From Cupriavidus sp. EM10 (GTDB lineage: Bacteria; Pseudomonadota; Gammaproteobacteria; Burkholderiales; Burkholderiaceae), in assembly GCF_018729255.1 (NCBI RefSeq), contig NZ_CP076061.1, positions 1,302,001 through 1,366,000 on the forward strand: a stretch of 64,000 nt of DNA, in the 5' to 3' direction. Below are positions 18,061 to 26,102 of this stretch, in pieces (positions within the stretch are counted from its first letter, which is position 1; each line of letters starts with the position of its first letter). The position numbers and the translations under genes were made by a program. The notes under the pieces were generated by a model. It was not told the DNA's origin. It saw only the letters and a list, made by a program, of their open reading frames with translations, and ran no database searches.

Positions 18061-19376
18061 GCGAGCAGCGTGCGGGGGTCGGTGATCCGGCCGGTCACGG
18101 CCGTAGCTGCCACGGTCATCGGCGACGCCAGCCACACCGCGCTGCCGGCATCGCCCATGCGTCCGGCGAAATTGCGCGCGGTCGACGCAATCGCGCGGCT
18201 TCCCGCCGGGAATCGGCTGGCGCCGTAGCCCGCGCAGGCATTGCATGCGTTGGGCAGCAGTTCGGCGCCGGCATCAAGCAGCACGCCCAGCGTGCCTTCG
18301 TGCATGGCCAGTTGCTGGTCGCGCGCCGATGCCGGCGCCACGCGTAGCGACATGCCCGCAGCCACCTTGCGCCCGCGCAGCACGCGCGCCGCCATGCGCA
18401 GGTCTTCGAGCTTGGCGCCCGTGCACGCGCCGATATAGGCGATGTCGATGCGTTCGCCCGCCGCCTGGGTCACGGGCGCGCCGTTGGCGGGGCTGTGGGG
18501 TGCCGCCACGTACGGAGCCAGCGTCGCGGCGTTGAAACGATGTGCCTGCAGCACCGGCGCATCGGCATCGCTGCGCCACTGGCGTGGGTCGATGTCGGCC
18601 AGCGTTGCCGCGTCGACGCCGGCTGCGGCCAGCCACGCCATGGTCGTGACATCAGGGGCGATCAGCCCCGTCTGCGCGCCCAGCTCGGTACACATGTTCG
18701 TCAGCGTCATGCGCTCCTGCATAGGCAAGGCGGTGATGGCGGAACCGGTGAACTCGATGGCTTCGTAGCGGCCGCCGGCCAGGCCCAGCGTGGCGCACAG
18801 GAACAGCATGATGTCCTTGGCGCAGACGCCATCGGCCAGCTTGCCGTGCCAGTCCAGGCGGATGGTCTGCGGCACGCGCAGCCAGATCTCGCCCGTCGCC
18901 AGCACGCCGGCCATCTCCGTGGCGCCCACGCCGAACATGTACGCGCCAAAGGCGCCGCCGGTGGGGCTATGGCTGTCGCCCCCGACGATGAAGCGCCCCG
19001 GCAGCACGAAGCCACGCTCGGGCAGCACCAGGTGGCAGATGCCCTCGCTGTCGATGAGATTGGGAATGCCGGCCTCTCGCACCCAGTCGCGCGTGAAGCG
19101 CACGATGGCTTCGGCTTCCGGGTCCGAAGCCGGCACGTAGTGGTCGGTGACCACCACGTAGCGCGAAGGGTCCCACACGCGCGCGCCCAGTTCCTTCAGC
19201 AGCGGCGCCACGCGCCGGGGCCCGCTGGAGTCATGCGACATCGCCAGGTCGACCTTGCACATCACGATGCTGCCGGGTGTGACATGCGCCGTGCCGGCTG
19301 CCCGCGCCACAAGCTTTTGCGCGAGCGTGGCCGGCCACTGCACGGGGTCGACGGCGTTGCCGCTGGGCAGGGTCAT
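18057..19376 (-). CDS. LeuC-type aconitase-family large subunit (paralogue)
   Basis: 439-aa catalytic subunit binding a [4Fe-4S] cluster. Cluster cysteines are recognisable in IGACTGAKLEDL and in NACNACAGYG; substrate and cofactor loops include GGDSHSPTGGAFGAYMFGVG. The same polypeptide layout is used in 3-isopropylmalate dehydratase, homoaconitase and 2,3-dimethylmalate dehydratase. ATG 19376 overlaps the Bug stop codon as ATGA, so production is coupled to the receptor. Because leuA is located 38 kb away and this pair sits with a GntR regulator and Bug protein, a catabolic role for a dicarboxylic or tricarboxylic acid is inferred. Confidence 0.85.
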   Translation of the reverse strand: MTLPSGNAVDPVQWPATLAQKLVARAAGTAHVTPGSIVMCKVDLAMSHDSSGPRRVAPLLKELGARVWDPSRYVVVTDHYVPASDPEAEAIVRFTRDWVREAGIPNLIDSEGICHLVLPERGFVLPGRFIVGGDSHSPTGGAFGAYMFGVGATEMAGVLATGEIWLRVPQTIRLDWHGKLADGVCAKDIMLFLCATLGLAGGRYEAIEFTGSAITALPMQERMTLTNMCTELGAQTGLIAPDVTTMAWLAAAGVDAATLADIDPRQWRSDADAPVLQAHRFNAATLAPYVAAPHSPANGAPVTQAAGERIDIAYIGACTGAKLEDLRMAARVLRGRKVAAGMSLRVAPASARDQQLAMHEGTLGVLLDAGAELLPNACNACAGYGASRFPAGSRAIASTARNFAGRMGDAGSAVWLASPMTVAATAVTGRITDPRTLLA

Positions 19377-20389
19377 TCCGGCTGGGCTCCGGAGTACTTC
19401 ACCACGGTGGCCCAGCGCTTGACGTCCTGCTTCACGAAATTGGCGAACTCGGCGGGCGGCATGGCACTGGGCTGGGCGCCATCGTTTTCCAGCCGCTTGC
19501 GCACGGCCGGCTGCTCCAGGCCGTGGCGTGCCGCCTGATACAGCGTCTGCGTGATCTCGGGCGGCAGGTTGGCCGGGCCGAACAAGCCGAACCAGGCGCT
19601 CGATTCAAAGCCCTTCACGGTCGCGCCGATCGGCTGGGCACCGGGAAACTGCGGCAGCGGCGCGGGGCTGGTCACGCCCAGCACCTTGAGCTTGCCGGCC
19701 TTCACATGCTGCGCCACGTTGATGGTGCTGGCGAACATCAGGTCCACCTGGCCGGCCAGCAGGTCGGTGATGGCCGGCGTGGTGCCCTTGTACGGAATAT
19801 TGACGATGTACGTGCCGGTCATCATCTTGAACATGTCGCCGGCCAGATGCACGGACGAGCCCACCGAGCCGATGCCGAAATTGAGCTTGCCGGGTTCGGC
19901 CCGCGCCAGCCTGATCAGTTCGGGAATGTTGTTGGCGGGCAGCTTCGGCGTGGCCACCAGCACGCTGGGCACGTTGGCCACCAGCGTGATCGGCGTGAAG
20001 TCGGTGATCGGATCGAACGGCAGCTTCTTGTACAGCGTGGCGTTGATCGTATGGCTGGTGAAACTCATCAGCAGCGTGGTGCCGTCGGCGGGGGCCTTGG
20101 CCACCATGTCGGCGGCGATGTTGCCGCCCGCGCCGGGACGGTTCTCGACCACCACGGGCTGGTCCAGCGTCTGCGAGATCTCCTGGGCGATGGTGCGCGC
20201 CAGGGTGTCGGTGGTGCCGCCGGCGGGGGCGCCGACAAGAATGCGGATTGGCTTGCCGCCAGCGATGGCGGCTTGGGCAGCGGGCGCTGCCAGCAGGGAT
20301 ACCAGGGCCAGCAGCGCGATGGCGCGGCGGCGGCCTGGCTGGATGGAGGTGCGGGCCGGATGATGCGCGCCCGGGCGAACGACTGGCAT
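19373..20389 (-). CDS. Bug-family (TTT) periplasmic substrate-binding protein
   Basis: 338-aa receptor of the tripartite tricarboxylate transporter/Bug family. The signal peptide reads RRRAIALLALVSLLAAPAAQ; the mature protein starts IAGGKPIRILVGAPAGG, followed by the family motifs VVVENRPGAGGNIAADMVAK, PYKGTTPAITDLLAGQVDLM and WFGLFGPANLP. No TctA/TctB membrane partners occur in the window, so it would use components elsewhere, as is common in this family. Followed immediately by the LeuC/LeuD-like genes through 4-nt overlaps. The ligand is probably a carboxylic acid; not determinable here. Confidence 0.9.
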   Translation of the reverse strand: MPVVRPGAHHPARTSIQPGRRRAIALLALVSLLAAPAAQAAIAGGKPIRILVGAPAGGTTDTLARTIAQEISQTLDQPVVVENRPGAGGNIAADMVAKAPADGTTLLMSFTSHTINATLYKKLPFDPITDFTPITLVANVPSVLVATPKLPANNIPELIRLARAEPGKLNFGIGSVGSSVHLAGDMFKMMTGTYIVNIPYKGTTPAITDLLAGQVDLMFASTINVAQHVKAGKLKVLGVTSPAPLPQFPGAQPIGATVKGFESSAWFGLFGPANLPPEITQTLYQAARHGLEQPAVRKRLENDGAQPSAMPPAEFANFVKQDVKRWATVVKYSGAQPE

Positions 20390-20487
20390 GACTAAGGCTC
20401 CTCGCAGTGTGATCTGGAGTGCGCAGTATGGCCCGAATGCCTGGCCCGGAAAAGACCTCATGGCGCAGGGATATCCCTGCGCCGCGA

Positions 20488-21270
20488 TCAGTCGCGCAGG
20501 CCCGTGCGGGTCTCGTTTTCCACCCAGACGTTCGCGCTGTCGCCGCCACCCATCGGGGACAGCTCCATGCGGTATTCGTAGCGGTCCGGCCGATACTGGC
20601 CCATCAGCAGCTGCACCGGGCGGCCGGCCTTGTCCAGCACCACGCGGCGCACCGCCAGCAGCGCGCCGCCCACGGGCACGTCGAGCAGCGGAGCCACCAC
20701 CACATCGGCCAGGCGCGCGGTCAGCACCTGCGACGCGCGGCCCAGTTCGACACCGGCGGCTTCCAGCAGGCGCAGCATCGGCGTGGCTTCCAGGTCCTTG
20801 CGGGCCAGCGGACGGCCCAGGTCGGCAGGCAGGTACGTGGTGATGTGCGACAGCGGGCGGCTCTTGTAGTGGCGCACGCGCACGATCTTGATGACGGGAT
20901 CGCCCACCTGGATCTGCAGTGCCTCGGCCACTTCGGGGGTGGCATGCACTTCGTCGATCGAGATGACCTTGACCGCCGTCTTCTCGCCCATGTCGATGAT
21001 GGTGCCGAGCAGGCTGGTGACGCGTTCCTCGGAGGCCTGCGGCTTGACCGGGTGCGGATTCACGAAGGTGCCCAGGCCGCGATGCCGGCGGACCAGACCC
21101 TCCTGCACCAGGCGGTCGAACACGCGGCGCATCGTCACGCGCGACGCATGGAACTGCTTGGCAAGATCGATTTCGCCAGGCAGCGGGCCCTGGCCGAAGC
21201 GGCCTTCCACGATCTGCTGGCGGAGCACCACGTAAATCTGGTGATACAGGGGGACGACGGCTTCACTCAT
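20488..21270 (-). CDS. GntR-family regulator with UTRA domain
   Basis: 260-aa HutC-subfamily GntR regulator. The N-terminal winged helix is visible (VPLYHQIYVVLRQQIVEGRF, then GEIDLAKQFHASRVTMRRVF) and the C-terminal UTRA effector domain covers about residues 90-240 (VRVRHYKSRPLSHITTYLP). It precedes the bug-leuC-leuD genes by 98 nt in the same direction and probably represses them in response to their substrate. Start ATG 21270 is chosen from the family N-terminus. Its own promoter region (21271-21450) carries AT-rich half-sites. Confidence 0.9.
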   Translation of the reverse strand: MSEAVVPLYHQIYVVLRQQIVEGRFGQGPLPGEIDLAKQFHASRVTMRRVFDRLVQEGLVRRHRGLGTFVNPHPVKPQASEERVTSLLGTIIDMGEKTAVKVISIDEVHATPEVAEALQIQVGDPVIKIVRVRHYKSRPLSHITTYLPADLGRPLARKDLEATPMLRLLEAAGVELGRASQVLTARLADVVVAPLLDVPVGGALLAVRRVVLDKAGRPVQLLMGQYRPDRYEYRMELSPMGGGDSANVWVENETRTGLRD

Positions 21271-21683
21271 GGTTTGCCCTGGCGAATGCGCTAACAAGTG
21301 TTGACGCGACTAATGTACTGTAAATCAGACATAGAGCCTAGCATGAAACATCGCTGCGGCGCCCGGGCCACTGTGTTACGACACATTTAATACAACAACG
21401 CATCAGGGCATCCAGGTTCCGCAAGAAACGCTGCCTGATCCACGCGATTCCCGCCGCGCTCTGGCGCCCGCGCGTCCGCTGCGCGCGGGCTGCAAGGCGG
21501 GCCAGACCGGGTCCGGATGATCGCCAACCCGGGAGCGGCATTCGGATCACCGCCGCCGTGTTGTTTCATGGCCGTTACGCCGCGTCGCCATGCGGGTTTG
21601 CGGGGAGGTGCGCGCTAACTCCTTGAATGCAGGCCGCTTTTCGCCGAAGTGTTGGCGATTGGCCGACAACCGGCCGGAACCCG
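21271..21683. other. Regulatory intergenic region, GntR side
   Basis: No gene seen. It holds the minus-strand promoter of the GntR gene and AT-rich stretches such as TGTACTGTAAATCAGACATA and CGACACATTTAATACAACAA near 21310-21400 that could be operators, followed by GC-rich DNA with no clear signal. Confidence 0.4.
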
Positions 21684-21701
21684 TGTCACAGCCCTGTGAC
21701 A
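21684..21701. promoter_or_regulatory. Perfect 18-bp palindrome TGTCACAG-CC-CTGTGACA
   Basis: Eight-base arms without mismatch around a two-base centre, lying 120 bp upstream of a sigma-54-like promoter. Position and symmetry fit an upstream activator site for an enhancer-binding protein; the cognate regulator is not in the window. Confidence 0.55.
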
Positions 21702-21780
21702 TGTCTACTGCCAAGCACAGGCCCCGCAGCGTGGCGGGCCTCGAATCCATCCCGAAAGCTCCCTGCGGAGCGGCCGGCAG

Positions 21781-21797
21781 CCGTTGTATTTCAACGG
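21781..21797. promoter_or_regulatory. Inverted repeat CCGTTG-N5-CAACGG
   Basis: Six-base arms with a five-base AT spacer (TATTT), immediately upstream of the -24 element of the putative sigma-54 promoter. Possibly a second regulator site. Confidence 0.4.
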
Positions 21798-21820
21798 AAT
21801 TCCGCCATGCGTGGACCGGC

Positions 21821-21835
21821 TGGCACCGAATATGC
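21821..21835 (+). promoter_or_regulatory. Putative sigma-54 (RpoN) promoter
   Basis: TGGCACCGAATATGC matches the TGGCACG-N4-TTGC consensus at all but two positions and has the diagnostic GG-N10-GC spacing (-24 GG at 21822-21823, -12 GC at 21834-21835). Predicted start about 21847, leaving a ~100-nt leader before ATG 21946. Requires an enhancer-binding protein, consistent with the palindrome upstream. Confidence 0.6.
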
Positions 21836-21945
21836 GCAACGGGAGGCTGGTCTGGCAACCGTGTCCGACCTGAACCTCCAGCCGATGTTCTCAAGAGCGC
21901 CGGCCGGAGGCTGAGCCGCAGTAACAAACTTCCTGGGAGCTTCGT

Positions 21946-23507
21946 ATGAAAAAGACTTTACTCGCGTCGGCGATTACCCTGGTTTTTGCAGGCACGGCAT
22001 GGGCGAACCCGACGAACAACAACACGACGGGGGCGGCAACGATCAGACGGCCACCGCGACTTCAACGCAGTCCGGGCCGGGCAACCACGCCAACGAGAAT
22101 TCCACTGCGACCCAGGACAACTCCGACCGTAGCACCAGCACTTCCACCCGGACGGCAACGCTGACGTCGAACCGGACTTCCACCCGTACGTCGACGGCAA
22201 CGAACTCGCGCAACCGCACCGACCAGGACATGAGCGGCTACGGTAATGCCGCGGCCGCCAACGGCAGCACGGCAACCGCCAACTTCACCAACTCGTTCAA
22301 CAGCAGCCGGGCCATTGCGGTCAGCAGGCTGAGCGGCACGGTGTCGGGCAATGCCATCAGCAGCATTGGCAACTACGCCACCAATAACGGCGCCGCCAAT
22401 GGCGCAACTGGCGGTGCTGGCGGCACGGGCACTGGCGGCACGGGCCAAGGCGGCTCGGGCGGCAATGGCGGTAACGGCGGCGCCAGCGGCAACGGCGGCA
22501 GCGGCGGCAGCGGCGGTTCGGCCACCAACGGCAGCGCCACGGCAGGTGCGGCCACCAATGGCAGCTCGACGGCCGGTACCGGCGGCGCCGGCGGCGGCGC
22601 TTCGGGCTATGGCGGCGACGGCAGCGGCGGCCGTGGATCCGGCGGCAGCGCCCTGTCGGCAAGCCTCAGCGCGGGCGGCCGTGGCGGTTCGGCCCTGGGT
22701 GCGGGCGGCAGCGCAGGCGCCGGCTCGCGTGGCGGTTCGGGCGGCGATGGCGGCAATGGCCGCGCCAGCGGCGGTTCCGGCCTGGGCGGCGGTCTGGGCG
22801 CAGGCCTGGGCGGTGGCCTGGGTGCTGGCGGCAGCAGCGGCTCGTCGAATTCGTCGAACGAGCGTGGCCCGGGCGCGGGCGGCACTGGCACGGCGACGGC
22901 CGGCGCTGGCGGCGCGGGCTCTGGCACCGGCACCGGCACCGGTACCGGCATGGGTACCGGCACGGGTGCTGCAGGCACGGCCACCGGCGGTGCAGGCGGC
23001 GCAGGCGGCACGGCCACGGCAACGGCCACGGCTGGCGCCGGCACTGGCACGGGTGGTGCAGGCGGCGCCGGCACGGCTACGGCAGGTGCGTCCACGGGCG
23101 GTGCAGGGACGGGTACCGGCGGCAACGGCGGCAACCAGACCAGCACGGCCGGTAACGGCGGCGCGGGCGGCACGTCCACCAACGGCGGCTCGTCGACCAT
23201 GGCCAGCAATGGCAGCGCAACGGCTGGCGCCGGTGCGGTGGGCGCGGCCTCGGGCACGGGTGGCGCCGGTGGCGCTGGCGGTGTGGGTAACGGTGGCACG
23301 GGCGGTACCGGCAACGGTGCGGTCGGTGGCGCCGGCGGCGCTGGCGGCACGAACTACGTCGACGCCGGTACCTTCAACATGTCCAACGCGATGACCAGTG
23401 TCGGTCAGTCCGCAGCGGGCATCATGATCGCCAACCAGAACAGCGGCATGGCATCGCTGGTGCAGCAAAGTGTGAACGTGCAGGCCAACATGCAAGTTGG
23501 CAAGTAA
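21946..23507 (+). CDS. Glycine-rich repetitive exported protein (amyloid-like), frame broken by one base
   Basis: Signal peptide MKKTLLASAITLVFAGTAWA, then a Thr/Ser/Asn-rich segment, then about 300 residues dominated by Gly-Gly-X units (GGAGGTGTGG, NGGNGGASGNGGSGG and similar), and a non-repetitive C-terminus (SVGQSAAGIMIANQNSG, then SLVQQSVNVQANMQVGK). The literal frame breaks in the GGGGG run at 22029-22033. One extra G joins NPTNNNTTG to GNDQTATATS, giving 520 aa. RBS CTGGGAG precedes ATG 21946. First gene downstream of the putative sigma-54 promoter and followed by a C39 peptidase and beta-barrel protein. The composition and context suggest a secreted fibre or matrix protein, comparable to FapC-type amyloid subunits, although the sequence repeat differs. 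Confidence 0.7.
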
Positions 23508-23527
23508 GCCGTCCTGACGCGTCGTAT

Positions 23528-23551
23528 GTGCCGCTCCGCACGGAGCGGCAC
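23528..23551 (+). terminator. Hairpin after the glycine-rich gene
   Basis: Perfect 10-bp stem (GTGCCGCTCC, loop GCAC, GGAGCGGCAC) 20 nt past the stop. No T-run. It could partially terminate transcription so that the glycine-rich subunit is made in excess over downstream genes, or protect the 3' end of its mRNA. Confidence 0.5.
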
Positions 23552-23688
23552 TGCACCGCCGGGATTGAATGACCGGACAGCGTGGCGCGGTGCGGGTTGG
23601 CCGCAACGCGCTGTCATGTCGAATGCCTGCAGGTCTGGAACGATGGTCCGGATGGGACCGGGTATCCGGAGCACGAGGGAGACGCACC

Positions 23689-24150
23689 ATGCGATCGCAT
23701 CGCCCCGCTGTCGTGACAATCGCGACAGTCCTACTGGCCTGGCCGTTCATGCAGGCCAACGCAGGGCCGCCCAGCGCCGAGGCTTCCGCCACGGCCGCAG
23801 CGGTCGCAAGCAGTGATGCCGGCGCAGCCACGGCAGTGGCGGGCGCAGTGGCCAGCGTGTCGGCGGCAACGCCGGGCGCAGGTCCGAAACTGAACATATT
23901 CGGCACGGCCGCGGCGGCCGTGGCAACCGAGAAGCTCGACGACGTGCGCGGTGGCGCCGAAGTGGTGGTCAACGACATGCGGCTGCATGGCACGGTTGGC
24001 GACAACGCGGCCATCAACACGTTCTCCGGCAACAACATCGTGTCGGAAGGATCGTTCTCGAACGCTGCGGGCTTGCCTACCGTGATCCAGAATTCGGGCA
24101 ACAACGTACTGATCCAGAACGCGACCATCCTCAACGTCCAGTTCAAATGA
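23689..24150 (+). CDS. Small Ala-rich exported protein of the amyloid-like cluster
   Basis: 153-aa protein with signal peptide (MRSHRPAVVTIATVLLAWPF ending QANA), an Ala-rich stretch (about 28-60), the motif LDDVRGG at residues 83-89 and a C-terminal Asn-rich segment (GLPTVIQNSGNNVLIQNA). The LDDVRGG sequence has Leu at -7 and Val at -4 relative to a Gly-Gly, like a double-glycine leader. ATG 23689 has a GAGGGAGAC ribosome site. Its stop overlaps the peptidase start (ATGA), so they are coupled. Probable minor subunit or chaperone-like component resembling Fap B/E proteins; not assigned to a named family. Confidence 0.65.
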   Translation: MRSHRPAVVTIATVLLAWPFMQANAGPPSAEASATAAAVASSDAGAATAVAGAVASVSAATPGAGPKLNIFGTAAAAVATEKLDDVRGGAEVVVNDMRLHGTVGDNAAINTFSGNNIVSEGSFSNAAGLPTVIQNSGNNVLIQNATILNVQFK

Positions 24151-24845
24151 TCATGCGCAGCCTGCTGTGTCAAGCCGCTTGCGCGGTGGCGGTGCTGGGC
24201 GGCGTTGCGGCCGCCCATGCCGATACGATCCGGGTGCCCGGCGACCAGGGCAACTCGTACTACGTGCCGGTCACGAGCCTGCGCGAGGCGCGCTTTCGTA
24301 CCACTGTCCGCCAGCAGTATGACTTCAGCTGCGGATCGGCGGCCGTGGCCACGTTGCTGACGTACCAGTACAACGTGCCGACCACCGAGCAGACGGTCTT
24401 CGCCAACATGTACGTCAATGGCGACCAGGCCAAGATCCGCGCCGAAGGCTTTTCGCTGCTCGACATGAAGCGGTTCCTGGAGTCGCGCGGCTTCGAGGCC
24501 GACGGCTACGAACTGCCGCTGTCGAAGCTGGAGGAAACGCAGATCCCGGCGATCGTGCTGATCGTCGAGAACGGCTACCACCATTTCGTCGTGGTGAAGG
24601 GCGTCAAGGGCAACCGTGTCCTGATTGGCGATCCCGCACGCGGCACGCGCGCCCTGGAGCGCGAGCATTTCGAGCGGATCTGGGACAGCAGCCTGCTGTT
24701 CGTGATCCATAACCGCACCGACCAGGCGCGGTTCAACCTGGCTTCGGACTGGCGTGTGGCGCCGACGGGCCCTTACTCGATGGGAGTTCCCAGAGACAGC
24801 TTGTTCTTCACCGTCATGCCCAAGCATGGCGCCTCTGATTTCTGA
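24147..24845 (+). CDS. Stand-alone periplasmic C39-family cysteine peptidase (FapD-like)
   Basis: 232-aa exported C39 peptidase. Signal peptide is MIMRSLLCQAACAVAVLGGV ending AHA. The catalytic set is complete: Gln57 and Cys62 in QQYDFSCGSAAVATLL (Q-x4-C-G), His146 in YHHFVVVKGV, Asp162 in IGDPARG. C39 peptidases classically cleave after a double glycine, usually as domains of ABC exporters; here the enzyme is free and without ATPase or membrane domains, as FapD is in pseudomonad Fap operons. It is coupled to the upstream small protein and 13 nt ahead of the next gene. Likely substrates are the RGG-motif neighbours. Confidence 0.85.
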   Translation: MIMRSLLCQAACAVAVLGGVAAAHADTIRVPGDQGNSYYVPVTSLREARFRTTVRQQYDFSCGSAAVATLLTYQYNVPTTEQTVFANMYVNGDQAKIRAEGFSLLDMKRFLESRGFEADGYELPLSKLEETQIPAIVLIVENGYHHFVVVKGVKGNRVLIGDPARGTRALEREHFERIWDSSLLFVIHNRTDQARFNLASDWRVAPTGPYSMGVPRDSLFFTVMPKHGASDF

Positions 24846-24858
24846 GTCGAGGAACATC

Positions 24859-26034
24859 ATGGCCCAGACAAGCAACGCCAATGCGCCCAGACGCGCGGCC
24901 GGTCACGCTACCGCCGCCGTGCTGCTGGGGGCGGGCCTGGCCTGCGCAGGCAATGCGCACGCCAGCGCCGAGGCCCTGGCCACGGAAAACAGCGAAGTTG
25001 CCGGGAATGCCGCCGTGGCAATCCCGACCGCGATCGACATGACCGCACTGCCGCCCGCCACCGAACTGGCGGAACTGGTGGAGCGCGTGGCCGATCCGCC
25101 ATCGGTGCCTTCCGTAGTGGCCGAAATCCCCCAACTGCCAGACGCGCCGATCGTTGCGCAGCGCGTCGCCAGGGCAGCACCCGTTTCAGAACCCGTTGTG
25201 GTCGCAGCCGTCGCCGAAGCGCCTGCGCGAGTGGTTCCGGTCGACAAGGCCAGCGTGGCACGGCATCACCCCTCCGAGGATCCGTTGGCGGTGGCCATGA
25301 CACTGGCCCACCGGAATCCCGGTGCGGCGGTGCCCGATGTCCGCAAGCAGATGGCCAAGTGGAAGCCGGTCGCGCAGGCGCGGCTTGAGGAGTCGCGCGG
25401 CGGTTTCGATGCCGGAGGCCTGCAGGTGGGCTTTGGCATCGATCGGGCCGTGTTCGTCAATGGCGCCCTGGCGGTGTCCACCAGCATCACCATTCCCGAT
25501 ATCAGCAGCATCACCGCGGCGCAGGCGGCCCAGCTGGCCCATGCTCTGGGCCAGGTGACTGTGGCCGTGACGGTGGCCAACAGCGCGGCCAATGCGGCCG
25601 TGGCGGCGGCCCAGTCCGCGGCGGGCGCCGCTGGCCAGGCCGGACAGGCTGCCGTGGCGGCAGCCAATGGCGCGGCAGCCAGCGCCCAGGGCGCGGCTGG
25701 AACGGCCAGCAGCACGGCCAGCGCGGCGGCTACCGGTGCGTCGGCCATGGCGGCGGGCGCGGCAGGCGTGGCGCAGCAGGCCGTGGCGAATGCAGCCGGC
25801 ACGGTCGTCACCAACGGGCTGCTGACGGTGATCCAGAACGGCGCCGGCAATACGGCCAATCTCGGTGCGGTATCGAACATGCCCGGTACTGTGATCCAGA
25901 ATAACCTCAACAACCAGAATATCCAGAGCCTGATGACGCTCAACGCGAGCGTGAATACCCTGGCCGCATTCCGTACACAAATGGCCAACACCGCGTTGAA
26001 CAGCGTTCTCCAAAGGTCAGCCGCAATGAGGTAA
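24859..26034 (+). CDS. Ala-rich exported protein with RGG motif
   Basis: 391-aa protein with a long signal peptide (positive residues RRAAGH, hydrophobic VLLGAGLACAG, ending AHA), a Val/Pro-rich linker, then LEESRGG at residues 176-182 directly before a compact segment (FDAGGLQVGFGIDRAVFVNG). About 110 residues of Ala/Gly-rich low complexity (AANAAVAAAQSAAGAAGQAG) follow, then two TVIQN motifs (LTVIQNGAGN, GTVIQNNLNN). RBS GAGGAAC precedes ATG 24859. The RGG and TVIQN motifs recur in the 153-aa neighbour, so the two are a family. Probably an assembly or subunit protein of the same fibre system. Not assigned to a known family. Confidence 0.65.
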   Translation: MAQTSNANAPRRAAGHATAAVLLGAGLACAGNAHASAEALATENSEVAGNAAVAIPTAIDMTALPPATELAELVERVADPPSVPSVVAEIPQLPDAPIVAQRVARAAPVSEPVVVAAVAEAPARVVPVDKASVARHHPSEDPLAVAMTLAHRNPGAAVPDVRKQMAKWKPVAQARLEESRGGFDAGGLQVGFGIDRAVFVNGALAVSTSITIPDISSITAAQAAQLAHALGQVTVAVTVANSAANAAVAAAQSAAGAAGQAGQAAVAAANGAAASAQGAAGTASSTASAAATGASAMAAGAAGVAQQAVANAAGTVVTNGLLTVIQNGAGNTANLGAVSNMPGTVIQNNLNNQNIQSLMTLNASVNTLAAFRTQMANTALNSVLQRSAAMR

Positions 26035-26102
26035 CCAGCGTGTAGTCATGAGCGAACAGGCGGGCCCTGCAGAACGCCCGCCGTCCCGGGGAGGAAGACG
26101 TC

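Noticed and set aside
22062..24881. Very long minus-strand open frame (939 codons) across the amyloid-like cluster
   Set aside because: Antisense shadow of Gly/Ala-rich high-GC coding DNA; Arg/Ala/Gly-rich with no domain and opposite to well-supported genes with signal peptides.
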